Origin: Nonomuraea rubra
GTDB lineage: Bacteria; Actinomycetota; Actinomycetes; Streptosporangiales; Streptosporangiaceae
DNA length: 64,000 nucleotides
NCBI RefSeq assembly: GCF_014207985.1
Contig: NZ_JACHMI010000001.1
Span: 1,967,001-2,031,000 of the forward strand
Direction of reading: 5' to 3'
Under the pieces are notes generated by a model. It saw only the letters and a list, made by a program, of their open reading frames with translations, was not told the DNA's origin and made no database searches. Made by a program: the position numbers and the translations under genes. Positions 1-9,254 of this stretch are shown piece after piece. Position 1 is the stretch's first letter, and each line of letters opens with the position of its first letter.

Positions 1-46
1 ATTAACGGTTTGCCTAATTATATTAGCCTGACATAGCGTGCGGGAC

Positions 47-544
47 ATGAGACCGATAACAGAGAGCGATATCCGCAGTTCGTTCGTGAACTGTTCCAAA
101 GGCGAGGCCAAGAGGCTGGGCCTGCCGGCAGATCTCGCCGAGCAACCGTGGCAGGACCTCGACTTCCTCGGCTGGCGCGATCCCGGGGCGCCTGACCGTG
201 GCTACATGGTGGCCGAGCGCGAGGACGGCGGCCTGGTGGGGATCGCCTTGCGGGCGGTCAAGGGGGCTGCGCGGGGCTTCGCCTCGCGCAGCATGTGCTC
301 GTTGTGCCTGACCGTGCGCACCGGGGGCGGGGTGGCGCTGATGAGCGCGCGGCGCACCGGGGAGGCGGGGAGGCTGGGCAACACCGTGGGCCAGTACCTG
401 TGCTCCGACCTGGCCTGTTCCCTGTACACGCGGGGCAGGAAGGAGACTGCGGGGGGCGACTTCGAGGAGACCCTGACGGTGGAGGAGCGGGTAGCCCGCA
501 CGCGGGACAATTTGGCCGGCTTCATCGCGAAGGTGGTCGCGTAG
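47..544 (+). CDS. FBP-domain (FusB/EF-G-binding-like) zinc-finger protein
   Basis: A 165-residue protein that reads like the actinobacterial FBP-domain family, whose C-terminal treble-clef zinc finger resembles that of FusB-type elongation-factor-G binding proteins. The N-terminus (RPITESDIRSSFVNCSKGEA) is the conserved start of the family. Cysteine pairs in SMCSLCLT and YLCSDLACS would form the metal site. A GTG at 38 is in frame, but the ATG at 47 matches the usual family start better. Role in ribosome or EF-G binding is inferred from the family; the gene stands alone, near the left window edge. Confidence 0.75.
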   Translation: MRPITESDIRSSFVNCSKGEAKRLGLPADLAEQPWQDLDFLGWRDPGAPDRGYMVAEREDGGLVGIALRAVKGAARGFASRSMCSLCLTVRTGGGVALMSARRTGEAGRLGNTVGQYLCSDLACSLYTRGRKETAGGDFEETLTVEERVARTRDNLAGFIAKVVA

Positions 545-629
545 GCCAGGCGGCCGCCGTCACCGTCAGCGGTCCCTTCCGGCTCGGCTGGGACGCGCTG
601 CCGCCTCCCGTGGGTTCGAGTCCCTGCGG

Positions 630-875
630 CTACGAGAACGGGTGCCTGTACGGACGGTCTTCGACCTGGTCGTAGATGCGGCGCAACCACGGCTGCCGAA
701 TCGGCGCCAGTAGCTCCAGCGTGCGAAAGAACACCCGCCTATCAGGACGGAAAGGAGCGGTCGGCAGCAGCGGGGGTGAATCATCACGGCGGTCGCGGTG
801 GTCGTAACGCACGACCTGGCGACCCGCCTCGGCGAGTGCGAGCCGGGTACAGAACCCCTCTTCCCACCAGATCAT
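630..875 (-). pseudogene. Truncated alpha/beta-hydrolase N-terminus
   Basis: An 81-codon frame whose first 35 residues (MIWWEEGFCTRLALAEAGRQ, then VVRYDHRD) look like the start of an alpha/beta-hydrolase, the strand and loop before the nucleophile elbow. The GxSxG motif and the rest of the enzyme are missing. Its ATG overlaps the MerR stop (ATGA, 872-875), so it was translationally coupled to the regulator, a frequent pairing in actinobacteria. The tail after about residue 40 is unrelated and shares a short stretch with 7377-7428. Confidence 0.5.
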
Positions 876-1777
876 CGATTGTGGTCGTCGGCGTTGTCGG
901 CGGAGGCTGTTGAGGGCTGATCAGTTGGTCTGTGGGGCGTGTCGCCGTTCTGCTGGGCGTGTAGCAGTTCGAAGGCGCGTTCTTCGTACCGGATGCGGGC
1001 CGGGGAGAAGTCGTACGGCATATTGCCGATGGCCTCCGACGCGCTCATCGTCGTCTCGCTCTCGTCCTTGTCCGCAGTCTCGTCGTACTGCTCAAAGAGG
1101 TCGTCGTGCGTTTCCTCCAGTCCGGCGTCCTCGATGGCGGCGAGCAACGCGGTCTCGTGTGCGCACCGCTGGATGGCGAGGGCGTCCACGCGGGGGTCGT
1201 CGGGGGAGACACTGTCGTCCAGGGCCGCCTCGGCCTCCGCCAGGCGGTCGTCCTCGGCCCGCAGGTCGGGCCGGGCGGCCAGGACGATGAACCGGTCGGC
1301 CTGGACGGCAGCGCCGAGCGGGCCGAAAATGCGCTCGGTGACCAGGAGGGTATCGAGGTCAGCAGGGCGCAGGGCCCCGGGCGGCACGTGGCGCAGTCGG
1401 CCGGTGACCAACGGGGAGAGCAGGCCAAGGGGGTTGCCGGACTCGCGCAGGTGGCGGACGGCGGTCCGCTGGTGTTCGATGGCGGCCGCCTTGGCGGTGA
1501 GACATTCCTCCAGTCGGGCGAGCGACTGCTCGATGTCGATGGTGCCCTCGAAGGCGGTGCGGATGTCGTCCAAGGGGATACCGGCGTCCGCCATTTTGCG
1601 GATCCACAGCAGGCGGATCATGTCGCCGTAGCCGTAGCGGCGGCGGTTGTCGGCGCCCCGCTCCGGTTCGGCAAGCAGCCCGATGGCGTGGTAGTGGCGG
1701 ATGGCTCGGGGGGTGGTCCCGGTGAATGCGGCAGCGTCGCCGATCTTAACCCAGCGGGGCATCGCAGGCAGGTGCAT
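872..1777 (-). CDS. MerR-family transcriptional regulator
   Basis: A 301-residue regulator. The N-terminal winged helix-turn-helix (about residues 10-78: KIGDAAAFTGTTPRAIRHYH, then NRRRYGYGDMIRLLWIRKM) is typical of MerR, followed by the dimerisation helix with an ALEEC-like segment. The remaining 200 residues are acidic and helical and carry no cysteine cluster or ligand domain I recognise. An in-frame ATG five codons downstream (1762) is an alternative start. The gene is translationally coupled to the truncated hydrolase after it, which may have been its target. It probably binds its own promoter in 1778-1850. Confidence 0.85.
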   Translation of the reverse strand: MHLPAMPRWVKIGDAAAFTGTTPRAIRHYHAIGLLAEPERGADNRRRYGYGDMIRLLWIRKMADAGIPLDDIRTAFEGTIDIEQSLARLEECLTAKAAAIEHQRTAVRHLRESGNPLGLLSPLVTGRLRHVPPGALRPADLDTLLVTERIFGPLGAAVQADRFIVLAARPDLRAEDDRLAEAEAALDDSVSPDDPRVDALAIQRCAHETALLAAIEDAGLEETHDDLFEQYDETADKDESETTMSASEAIGNMPYDFSPARIRYEERAFELLHAQQNGDTPHRPTDQPSTASADNADDHNR

Positions 1778-2245
1778 GAAGGAAACCTCTCAACGTCGTG
1801 CTCACCGTCCACTGGACCACATGCCGCTACGGCATATGCAAACCCCGCCGGCGTCGAGTTCGCGATCGGGGGTCCCGGCGGATCCTCTCGGAGATCCATT
1901 AACGCGATCCGTACACGGAAAGGTCTCCTGACGCGACCTTGATCAGCGCGCACTGCGTGACTCGCCAAGAAGCCCAAGGACCCCATTTACGTCAAATGCG
2001 GCTTATCGCGGGTTGGCAACGGCCGACGCCCGCCCCCCGGACCAGGTCCGGGGAGCGGGCGCGGGCGGTCGGTTGCGGGTTCGGGTCAGTACAGCTCCGG
2101 CTAGTGCGTACGGACGTCCTGATCTTGTAGATCGTGCCGTCGTACAGGAAGAAGACGGCCCGGGAGGTGTCGCCTGGGGCGCGCGATGGAAGATCGGGAC
2201 CTCAGAGGCTTGTTACTCTCAGGTAGCGCTCTAATGGCTGCGTGA
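1778..2245. other. Intergenic region, no gene seen
   Basis: About 470 bases without a convincing coding frame. It should hold the promoter of the minus-strand MerR gene near its left end. Stretches such as 2020-2110 are GC-rich with no codon bias in any frame. I see no RNA gene or clear terminator here. Confidence 0.4.
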
Positions 2246-3383
2246 TCAGCGCATGCGATGATTCAGGACGGGCGCACCGCTCCGGCGTAGCCTCGCCTGT
2301 CGATGGGATCGGACGAGGGCGCCGGTGTGGGGCGCGTTCACCATCTCGGCGTCGTTAAGAGCCAGGCCCACATGGTCAGGGCCTGAACGAGTGGAGTCGG
2401 TTTCGTAGAAGACCAGGTCACCCGGCTGGATCTGTGCCCGTGGGATCTTTCGGGGCTGAGTTGATCTGTTCGTACGTGGTGCCGCCGATCCGGGTCCCTG
2501 CCTTGCTCCATGCGTACTCCGTGAGGCCGCTGCAGTCGAATCCACTGGTGTTCGCGCCGCGTCCGATGCCGTAGCTGGGGCCGGCGGGCTCGCCCCCGCC
2601 CCATGAGTACGGGATGCCTTGCTGCGCCAACGCTGCGGTCACCGTGATGGCGGCGCGAGCGGAGCCGGCGGCGATGGAGAGGCCGCCGAGCTCCGCGCAC
2701 AGCTGCCTGGCGATGGTGTTCACGATGCGTTCGGCTTGCTTCCGTACGGCGGGATCCGCTTGTGCGGCATCGTACTTCTGGCGCAGAACGGACGCGAGAC
2801 GATCGTGTCCCGCGGGATTCCGAGGCCGGCGGCGGTTTCGATACCGGTTCGGACGTGGGTCTGTTCGTCAGCCGTCAGCTTCAGGTCCTTCGTGCTCGCG
2901 TCGGCCGGCGAAAGTGGCTTTGTCCAAAGGGTGGCCACGAGCTTCTTGGCGAGAGGCTCGTGCTTCGCGTACTCGCCACGCAGGTCCTCACGCGGTCGTT
3001 GCACGATCGCGGCGGCTTTCGTCAGCGGCATGGTCGCCCACCCGCGGACCCGTACCAGCCGCTCGTAGAAGGAACGGGTGACGTGGTCAGGCGTGGTGAC
3101 CTGCTGGCGGGTGCCCCAGTCGGCCGAGGGTGTCTGCTGGAACAGGCCGAAGGTTTCCATCTTGCGAGACGGCCGCGTTGTCGAGGTGGCTTTCCTGAAG
3201 CGCGGTCGCGAGTGCGACTTCCGCCGCGCGCCGCGGCAGTTTCAGCTTGATCGCGACATCGACGATCAATGGGTCGACTGTGTACCACCGCCGGTCGCGC
3301 GCAAGGGACAGGACTGTGACGAGCGCCTTCTTCACGAGGCAGCAGGCTATCGGGTCACCATCCACACGACCGACGGCTCGCAT
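2246..3383 (-). pseudogene. NlpC/P60 (C40) cell-wall hydrolase, frameshifted
   Basis: Three consecutive minus-strand frames together encode one secreted-type peptidoglycan hydrolase. The N-terminal part (about 3383-3160, then 3160-2800) contains a helical region with ALQESHLDNAA and METFGLFQQTPS, as seen in lysozyme-like helpers of C40 peptidases. The C-terminal part (2800-2246) has the NlpC/P60 core: GFDCSGLTEYAW with the catalytic Cys, and DHVGLAL with the catalytic His. Reading-frame breaks occur near 3160, 2800 and 2455. The last is explained by one extra A in an AAA run, so sequencing error is possible there, but three breaks indicate a decaying gene. No intact start was found. Confidence 0.65.
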
Positions 3384-3575
3384 CCAACCGGCACCGAGGC
3401 GACCGACAGATCAACAGCAAGGACACCCGCAGGGTCAGTCGTAACACGAGTCAAGCCGCCCCGGTGACGTGATCCCATTCTCACAGTCGAGCAATCGCCG
3501 ACGCTGCCCATCGAGGGCAGCAGGCCGGAGTCCTTGGCCCGCTGGGTGAAGGCCCAGGACCCGAACTGCTCGGAT

Positions 3576-3690
3576 TCAATTAGTCGTCGCAACACTGCTG
3601 TTCAGCAGCGAGTCTAGATACTCGCTGAAGGCTTCTGCGGGGGTTCTCCATCCGAGGGTCTTTCTCGGCCTGGGGTTGAGCGCGAACGCA
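3576..3690 (-). mobile_element. IS30-type transposase C-terminal remnant
   Basis: The last 37 codons of this minus frame (ALNPRPRKTLGWRTPAEAF and the tail SSVATTN before the stop) match the conserved end of IS30-family transposases. It is fused in frame behind a broken IS3 orfB, so one element was inserted or recombined into another and both then decayed. Confidence 0.6.
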
Positions 3691-4465
3691 ACAGCCGCCC
3701 ACCACCCGGCGCGAGTAGGCGTCCAGCACCACGCAGCAGAACACCTTGCCCTCCCGGGTCGGGTGCTCGGTGATGTCGGTGATCCACAGCTGGTCGGGCC
3801 CGGTCCGGATGAAGGCCCGATCGACCAGGTCGATGGCGATCTGGCCCGGCTTGGCGCGCCGCCACTGGGCCGGCCGCTGAGGCCTTCCAGCCCGGCCCGG
3901 CGCATGAGCAGCTCCACCGCTCCACGGCTGACCGTGACCTGGTGGCCGAGGGTCAGTTCGGCGCGCACGCGGCGGGCGCCGTAGCTGCCGCGGGAATCCT
4001 GGTTAATCTGCCGGATCAGGTCGGTCAGCCAGGCGTGCCGGATGGCCCGCGGCGAGGGCGGCCGGTCCTGCCAGGCGTAGTAGCCGGACACCGACACGTT
4101 CAGGACGCGGCAGGCGACCTCGACCGGAATGCCGTCGCCGGCCATCACCGCGATGGCTTCGAACCGTCTTTTGGGGGTGCCGCCTCGCGGATGAGCTCGA
4201 TGGCCCGCCGGGTAGCCTGCAGCTCGCTCTCCAGCTCGGCGATGCGCCGTTTGGCAGCGGCCAGCTCAGCCTTCTCGCCGCTGGTCAGGCCGGGTGTCAG
4301 GCCGCGGTCGATACGGTCTTGGCGGTGCCAGGTGTAGATCGTCTGCGTGCTGACGTCCAGGTCATGCGCCAGTTCGGTGGCCGCGCGGCCTGCTGCGAGC
4401 AGGTCCAGTACCTGCGCCGGAACTCCGGCGGGTAGCCCCGTCGTCCCATGCCACTTTCCTCTCAT
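3690..4465 (-). mobile_element. IS3-family element, orfA/orfB degenerate
   Basis: orfA (about 4465-4145) encodes an HTH plus leucine-zipper protein (ELAHDLDVSTQTIYTW, then EKAELAAAKRRIAELE); an indel near 4425 breaks its N-terminus (YPPEFRR is in another frame). orfB begins at 4148, overlapping orfA, and shows the HTH_21 segment (CRVLNVSVSGYYAW, RGSYGARRVRAEL), then shifts frame near 3870. The integrase core up to the first Asp (DQLWITDITEHPTREG) and VLDAYSRRVVGG is in the shifted frame, after which the sequence joins the IS30 tail. The catalytic Glu part is missing, so the element is dead. Confidence 0.75.
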
Positions 4466-4582
4466 CAAGCGGCACAAGAATCCAGAAATCCACCTCCACT
4501 CAACCCGGGGCACACCACTTGCCACTTGATCAGTTATAGCCATACTTGTCTCTCAGCGTGAGGTTTGGGAGAAAGGTTGCGG

Positions 4583-5545
4583 ATGCGGCGAGTGCTCTCG
4601 GTGGGCTTCGCGCCGAACGCGATCTTCGTCGCATGCCTCTGGGGGCTGATTCGGGCTGATGGCTTCTCGGGCCGCAGTCGCTGGCACGAGGTCTTACCGC
4701 AGACACCGGCTGGTCTAGGAGGGACTGTAGTCGGCATCTGTGCCTGCGCGGCTGTACTCGGTTTGCTCCTGCAGCCCTTTCAAGTGCGGGCAGTACGGGT
4801 GCTCGAGGGTTACTGGGACCGGTGGTTGTCTACCGCTCGGCTCGCGGACGTGCTCGTGGAATACCAACGCCGCAGATGGCAGGCCGCGAGCGAGGCGGCC
4901 CAAGAAGTCGATGATGACGGGCGGGAGGATCGTAGCCCCGCAGACTTGTCGTTGTCCGAGCAGTTACGAGATCTGGATGCCGCCGCGGAGCGAGCAGGTG
5001 AGAACATCAGGCAACGTCTGGCTAGGATGCCACCTGCGAACGCGTTGATGCCCACGGCATTGGGCAACGCCCTGCGCGCTGGCGAAATACGGGCCGGGGA
5101 ACGCTACGGATTGACCACACTGACGTCATGGCCGCGCATCTTTCCACAACTCTCCCAGCCCTTGGCGAAGGCGCTGGCCGCTGCCAGGGATGCCCTGGAT
5201 ACGGCGGTCAACCTTTGCTACAGCTTTCTGGCTTGCGCGGCGACCATGGGTTTTGCCGTGTATGACGAATCAGATAAATGGTGGTTACCTGCTGCGGCGT
5301 TGGCAATCGCTGGGCTGGCGTACAAGGGTGCGGTGACAGCAGCTCAGGCCTATGCACAGCTCATACATGTGGTGTATGACCTGCACCGCTTCGACCTTGT
5401 CAAGGCCCTGCACTATAGGTTGCCGCGCCGTGAAGATGAATGGGAGCTTTTCCAACGTATCTCGGATGACCTGGCTGATCAGGAGGTCACCCTGCCTTAT
5501 GATCACGGGACATCAGGCCCGAACGAGCGTGATCGCTGCACATAG
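4583..5545 (+). CDS. Uncharacterised four-helix membrane protein
   Basis: A 320-residue protein I do not recognise. Hydrophobic segments lie near residues 8-25 (FAPNAIFVACLWGLI), 43-65 (GGTVVGICACAAVLGLLL), and two close together near residues 210-255. Between the pairs is a charged cytoplasmic region of about 140 residues with an acidic stretch (EVDDDGREDRS). The C-terminus is hydrophilic. The ATG at 4583 is preceded by GGGAGAAAGG at a good ribosome-binding distance, so I prefer it to the TTG at 4565. Its 3' end overlaps the convergent gene by 33 bases. It lies directly beside IS debris. Confidence 0.6.
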   Translation: MRRVLSVGFAPNAIFVACLWGLIRADGFSGRSRWHEVLPQTPAGLGGTVVGICACAAVLGLLLQPFQVRAVRVLEGYWDRWLSTARLADVLVEYQRRRWQAASEAAQEVDDDGREDRSPADLSLSEQLRDLDAAAERAGENIRQRLARMPPANALMPTALGNALRAGEIRAGERYGLTTLTSWPRIFPQLSQPLAKALAAARDALDTAVNLCYSFLACAATMGFAVYDESDKWWLPAAALAIAGLAYKGAVTAAQAYAQLIHVVYDLHRFDLVKALHYRLPRREDEWELFQRISDDLADQEVTLPYDHGTSGPNERDRCT

Positions 5546-6223
5546 CCCCAGGAGGTGCAGTCCGAGAGAGTGGGCGTCCTCTGCGTGAGTGTCGCGTGGA
5601 TTGTGCGTATCGGTGACGCGAGTCAGGGCGATGCCGGCCGAGCGCACCACGACTGGCCATGTACGGGGCACCGTCAGATGGACGTGTCCCGAGATCGCCG
5701 TCACCCATACGGCCAGGGAGCCGTCGAGATTCGATCCACCGAAGTCGGCCCTTACTTCGCCAGCGATGGCGCGGAGCGTCAACCGCGGGTGGGGCGTGTG
5801 TTGGCCGACAGCTACCGGCGCCCGAACACGACCCGTGGTCATGACCCTGGTCCAGCCTGCCTGAGATCTGCTCCTTGAAGACCGAATGAGGACGACACCA
5901 GTCAGGATGGCCGCACAGGCCAGGACCACGATGGTGAGCGGAGAACGGCTTACTCCCACTCCTGTCACAAGTGCACCGCAGGCGGTTGACGCCAGCAGGC
6001 CGGGCCCGATCAGGCTGCCGGCCTTCAAGGCCGACCGTGCGAAGTTGACGGTCGCCAGCGTGAGGAGTGTCCAGGGCCATGTGACTGCGGCCCAGCTCTC
6101 GACCGGAAGCATTCTGTTGTGTATCGACAACCAGGCCAAGAGGCAGCCGAATGTGATGCTGAGCAGTCCGAACAAGGCTTTCAGGTGACGTCTTCGGCGG
6201 GATATGTCGATCACGCAGGCCAT
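5513..6223 (-). CDS. Membrane protein with LiaF-like C-terminal domain
   Basis: A 236-residue protein with four hydrophobic helices in the first 115 residues (for example LKALFGLLSITFGCLLAWLS and LTIVVLACAAILTGVVLI). A C-terminal soluble beta-rich region (TAISGHVHLTVPRTWPVVV) resembles the C-terminal domain of LiaF/DUF1707-type envelope stress proteins; that match is tentative. Its start follows the stop of the 103-residue gene by one base, so it is the last gene of a three-gene minus-strand operon (7137 to 5513). Function unknown; an envelope-sensing role is inference. Confidence 0.55.
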   Translation of the reverse strand: MACVIDISRRRRHLKALFGLLSITFGCLLAWLSIHNRMLPVESWAAVTWPWTLLTLATVNFARSALKAGSLIGPGLLASTACGALVTGVGVSRSPLTIVVLACAAILTGVVLIRSSRSRSQAGWTRVMTTGRVRAPVAVGQHTPHPRLTLRAIAGEVRADFGGSNLDGSLAVWVTAISGHVHLTVPRTWPVVVRSAGIALTRVTDTHNPRDTHAEDAHSLGLHLLGLCAAITLVRA

Positions 6224-6224
6224 G

Positions 6225-6536
6225 CTAGGAGCTCTGGCGCGCCGTTTCCAGGCGGATCAGCTCTTTCGCGAGGGCCTCGAACTCGCTTCGGTCGCCCTTC
6301 CGGCACCAGACGTGGACGGACGGTGGCAGATCTTTGTATCGGCAGCCATCTCTGTGCTGAGCCTTGTTGTACTTCTTGAGGTATTCTGTAATTGCTTTAT
6401 CGCCCCGAGTCAGCGTTGCATTCCATTCGGCGTACTTATCTCCCCTCCGCACCTTGATGCGTGCCGAGCAATATTTCTCTCGACAGAAGCGCTTCAGCGG
6501 TAGAAATCCAGGTAGGGTCATGTCATGTACAGTCAT
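6225..6536 (-). CDS. Small hypothetical basic protein
   Basis: A 103-residue soluble protein, rich in Lys/Arg, with no family I recognise. Possible metal- or nucleic-acid-binding features are the cysteines FCREKYCSARI and DGCRYKDLPPSVHVWCRKGD. Codon use is less GC-rich than in the flanking genes, which suggests recent acquisition. It lies 31 bases after the 189-residue membrane gene and one base before the next, so it is probably the middle gene of an operon. The start ATG is at 6536; an internal ATG at residue 6 is an alternative. Confidence 0.5.
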   Translation of the reverse strand: MTVHDMTLPGFLPLKRFCREKYCSARIKVRRGDKYAEWNATLTRGDKAITEYLKKYNKAQHRDGCRYKDLPPSVHVWCRKGDRSEFEALAKELIRLETARQSS

Positions 6537-6567
6537 TTGAGTCTCCTGTGTCTTCGTGTGTGACTGC

Positions 6568-7137
6568 TCATGAAATTTTGCTGAGCTCTCTCCTGCGCTT
6601 CTCCTCCAGGCTTCCGCTTCTGGAGTACAGATGAGCCATCCAGCCCACCTCTACAGCAACGCCCAATAGCACCATAATGGCTGCCACTGTTCTCCAAGTG
6701 GCCTGCGTTCCCTCTTCTGGAGGCCACAATGCGGCAGCTACTCCTATCCCTAAGAAAACAGTGCCAGTATTGAAGCAATGAACCGCCCGATTGTGAAATA
6801 CCATCCAAGTGCTAAAGTCGTCGCCTTGCCACTCGTACAGCTTTGCGCGAACGGCGGGTGAAATATCTTCTGGCACCCATTCTTCGATATCGGCACACGT
6901 GTAGAGATATTGGCGCGAGTGGTAGTGCAGTTGGATGCTGGCGACCAACAGGAGGGATGCTGCGACGAGTAGCAGCAGAGTGGGCCCTGGCCAGAGAAAA
7001 GTTTTAGAGCTCGCCCCGGCTACCACGCCGGCGAGCGAAAGGGCGGCCGCGGTCAGCAGTGGAGCGGCGATGGTCTGAACCTCCTTGGCCGCGTACGCAT
7101 ACGCGAACGGAAAAGGATGTTGCAGGTTGTCGTTCAT
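6568..7137 (-). CDS. Uncharacterised membrane protein (4 TM), operon head
   Basis: A 189-residue protein with four predicted helices arranged as two hairpins: about residues 25-45 and 50-68, then 122-140 and 148-168. The loop between them is about 50 residues and contains DIEEWVPEDISPAVRAKLYEWQ. The C-terminus is a charged helix (SLEEKRRRELSKIS). Length and topology resemble small membrane effectors of actinobacterial conflict loci, but I cannot assign a family. It begins a tight three-gene operon. AT content is higher than in the surrounding DNA, consistent with transfer. Confidence 0.55.
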   Translation of the reverse strand: MNDNLQHPFPFAYAYAAKEVQTIAAPLLTAAALSLAGVVAGASSKTFLWPGPTLLLLVAASLLLVASIQLHYHSRQYLYTCADIEEWVPEDISPAVRAKLYEWQGDDFSTWMVFHNRAVHCFNTGTVFLGIGVAAALWPPEEGTQATWRTVAAIMVLLGVAVEVGWMAHLYSRSGSLEEKRRRELSKIS

Positions 7138-7522
7138 CGCCCCTACCTTCCCGCCCCGGACTTATCATAATGAGTCGTGGCGGAACATCAATGGGTCTCC
7201 TCGTGGCCTGATGCGGACACGACTCCAGAAGCAGTGATGCCAGAGGTTTATGAGGTACATTCGGCATGTGAGGCCATTGAGGCCGCATTGGTGCCAGTCC
7301 CCGCGCATATCCTGCTCCATACGATCGCGCTTCATGGCAGGGTTCGATGCCTGATATCCATGAGAACGAGTCCATGTTACGGACGGTCGTTCGCCCGGTC
7401 ATGGACGCGGCGCAACCACGGCTGCTGAAACCTGTCCCCGTCCTCGACAAAACGCACGATCGCTTAGACGACCGTCCTATCTGTCCATCGCATCAACATC
7501 GCAGAAGTCACGAGGTGCCCGC

Positions 7523-7933
7523 CTACCGGCGACTCGGCCAGGTCGGCGGTCCGGTCGGTCGGTGAGCTTCCCGCGGTGGTGCATCGACCACAGCCGTTAC
7601 GTCCGCGGTCCCGATGGTTCCGCCACCGGGAGTGTCCGGGTAGGCGCAGGAGTCAAGGGTGACGTGGCAGTTGTCGTTCATGATCCACAGTTGGCCGCGC
7701 AGTACCTGAATGTCGAATGTCGTGTGAGACGCGGGAGGGAGTGCCAAGTAGGGCTCGTTCAGCGCATTACCGTTCAGCTCAAGCCGTCCCTCGGTGTCGT
7801 AGCATTTCACTGCGCCTTCCGGTGTGCCGATGACTCGCCCGACGCGCTCGTCACCCGCTGTGGTGCCGGACCAGCCTTGTGGTGTGGGGTAGATGACGAT
7901 ATCGCCGATGTGGGGAGCGTAGTCGGCTCGTCA
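7523..7933 (-). pseudogene. Signal peptidase I (S26)-like fragment
   Basis: Reading minus from 7933, the frame gives PHIGDIVIYPTPQGW, then ERVGRVIGTPEGAVKCY, followed by ELNGNALNEPYL and a beta-rich tail. This is the box C/D region of type I signal peptidases (GDIVxYxxP, then xRVIGxPGD). The position of the catalytic Lys is not convincingly filled, and an in-frame TGA at 7931-7933 separates it from upstream sequence where the serine motif should be. I therefore call it a fragment. The overlapping plus-strand frame is a shadow. Confidence 0.5.
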
Positions 7934-8077
7934 GCAGGGGAGGAGCAGCGGGATAGTGGCCGCCCGGTCGGAATGGTCCGCGGCCAGGGCGTAGCCGGCG
8001 CCGGGGCTGTCCGCAGTTCAAGAACATCTGCAGGAATCATCCTGGACCGAGTTCGGCGGCTCGGCCACCATCAGAAC

Positions 8078-8668
8078 ATGACTGGAAGCGGATCAGCGCG
8101 GGCGGGCGGTGGGGGTGCAGGCTCGCGCCTGAACTGGACGGCAGTGAGTGCTCTGGCAGGTACGATCGCAGCCGTGGTCGCGATCTTCGCTTACCTGATG
8201 CCGCCCACCACCCCGCCCAGCACAGCAGTTTCCAGTTCGTCCCCGCCTGCATCCTCACCGGATCGGGTCATCACCCGGCCCTCACCATCGCCTGCGGATT
8301 CATCGCCCGAGTCCAGCACGTCGCGAGCACCGAGCCGCACGCCGGTGGTCCAGGATTCCCCTTCTCCGCTGCCGGAGGTCCGGTCCGTCGGCTGCGACGA
8401 GGCGGCGGCCGCCCTGACCTCCTACCGGAGGAATGCCGGAACCAGCCGCAGCGGCCAGGCGGCCACGGCTCAGCAGACGTACCGCGACCTGATGGGCGCA
8501 GCCCTCAACGCGCAGGGAGCGGTGGGGGCGACGATCAGACGACTGGCCGCCGAGTTCCAGGAACTGAACTTCCGTCTGAACGGCATGACCGGCGGCGACC
8601 CCAACCAGGTGATCGCAGATATCAATACGGACATCGCGGAGTTCAACAGGTTGTGCGCATTTGCCTGA
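8078..8668 (+). CDS. Membrane-anchored Ser/Pro-rich protein
   Basis: A 196-residue protein. After a short Gly-rich cytoplasmic start there is one transmembrane helix (about residues 22-42, SALAGTIAAVVAIFAYLMPP). A long Ser/Pro/Thr-rich linker follows (45-105), then a helical C-terminal domain of about 90 residues (DEAAAALTSYRR, TAQQTYRDLMGAAL, LAAEFQELNFRLNG). It is probably an extracytoplasmic coiled-coil domain on a stalk. No known family is recognised. A longer frame extends upstream to 7562, but codon bias of this frame begins at the ATG at 8078, which I use as start. Confidence 0.55.
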   Translation: MTGSGSARAGGGGAGSRLNWTAVSALAGTIAAVVAIFAYLMPPTTPPSTAVSSSSPPASSPDRVITRPSPSPADSSPESSTSRAPSRTPVVQDSPSPLPEVRSVGCDEAAAALTSYRRNAGTSRSGQAATAQQTYRDLMGAALNAQGAVGATIRRLAAEFQELNFRLNGMTGGDPNQVIADINTDIAEFNRLCAFA

Positions 8669-9254
8669 TCGCACCATGATGACGATCAGGGCAACGCGAC
8701 GCGCGGCCGAGCTCAGGAAGTGCGGAAGGCTGCCGTGGGCATGGGCTCGAAGCAACCCGTAACCCACCTTTGGATGCCTCCTGTCGTTCGAGAGGCGGCC
8801 ATGCAGTCACCGACCTATCTGCACGACCTTCCGGCCTCCACCCTCTTGGCCTTGATCGGGCGCTTCACGGGAACCGACATCGCCGCCGAGTGGTTCGAGG
8901 CCTAGCACTCGTGCATCCGGCCCACTTCCTGACGGCTCATGCTCAGCCCAGAAAGGACGCTCACCCTCGAAATGCTCCCTCATCCAGGTTTACGGCGAGG
9001 CCGATGGACTTGCCTTTTCTCTCAAGCCGTGAGTCCCTATCAACCAGATAGCTGTCCGGATTCACCGAGGCCCCTCGGTCGTACTCGCCGCCGCTGCCGC
9101 TGCCGCTGCCGCAGGCGCACGGTGCACCTCCCGGGTGGACGCGGTGCGCTCGTGCTGCCGTGAGGCGGTCGCGGGGCATTTCATCTCGCGTGACGGCACA
9201 CCTGTGAGCAAGACCGGCATACTTTGAGAGCGGGGTCGGTCGGGAAGGCCCGCA
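8669..9254. other. Gene-poor region with small unconvincing frames
   Basis: About 585 bases. A plus-strand frame ending at 8905 (PTYLHDLPASTLLALIGRF, then TGTDIAAEWFEA) might be a remnant of a short conserved protein, but it lacks a ribosome-binding site and context. A CTGCCG triplet repeat lies near 9088-9113. The right end holds the region downstream of the minus-strand DUF4190/DUF4352 gene. No RNA gene or mobile element was seen. Confidence 0.35.

Noticed and set aside
7562..8077. Plus-strand upstream extension of the membrane-anchored protein
   Set aside because: It lies antisense to recognisable signal-peptidase-like sequence and lacks the codon bias of the part after the ATG at 8078.
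9088..9113. CTGCCG triplet repeat
   Set aside because: Short and imperfect, no copy elsewhere in the window; a normal low-complexity stretch in high-GC DNA.
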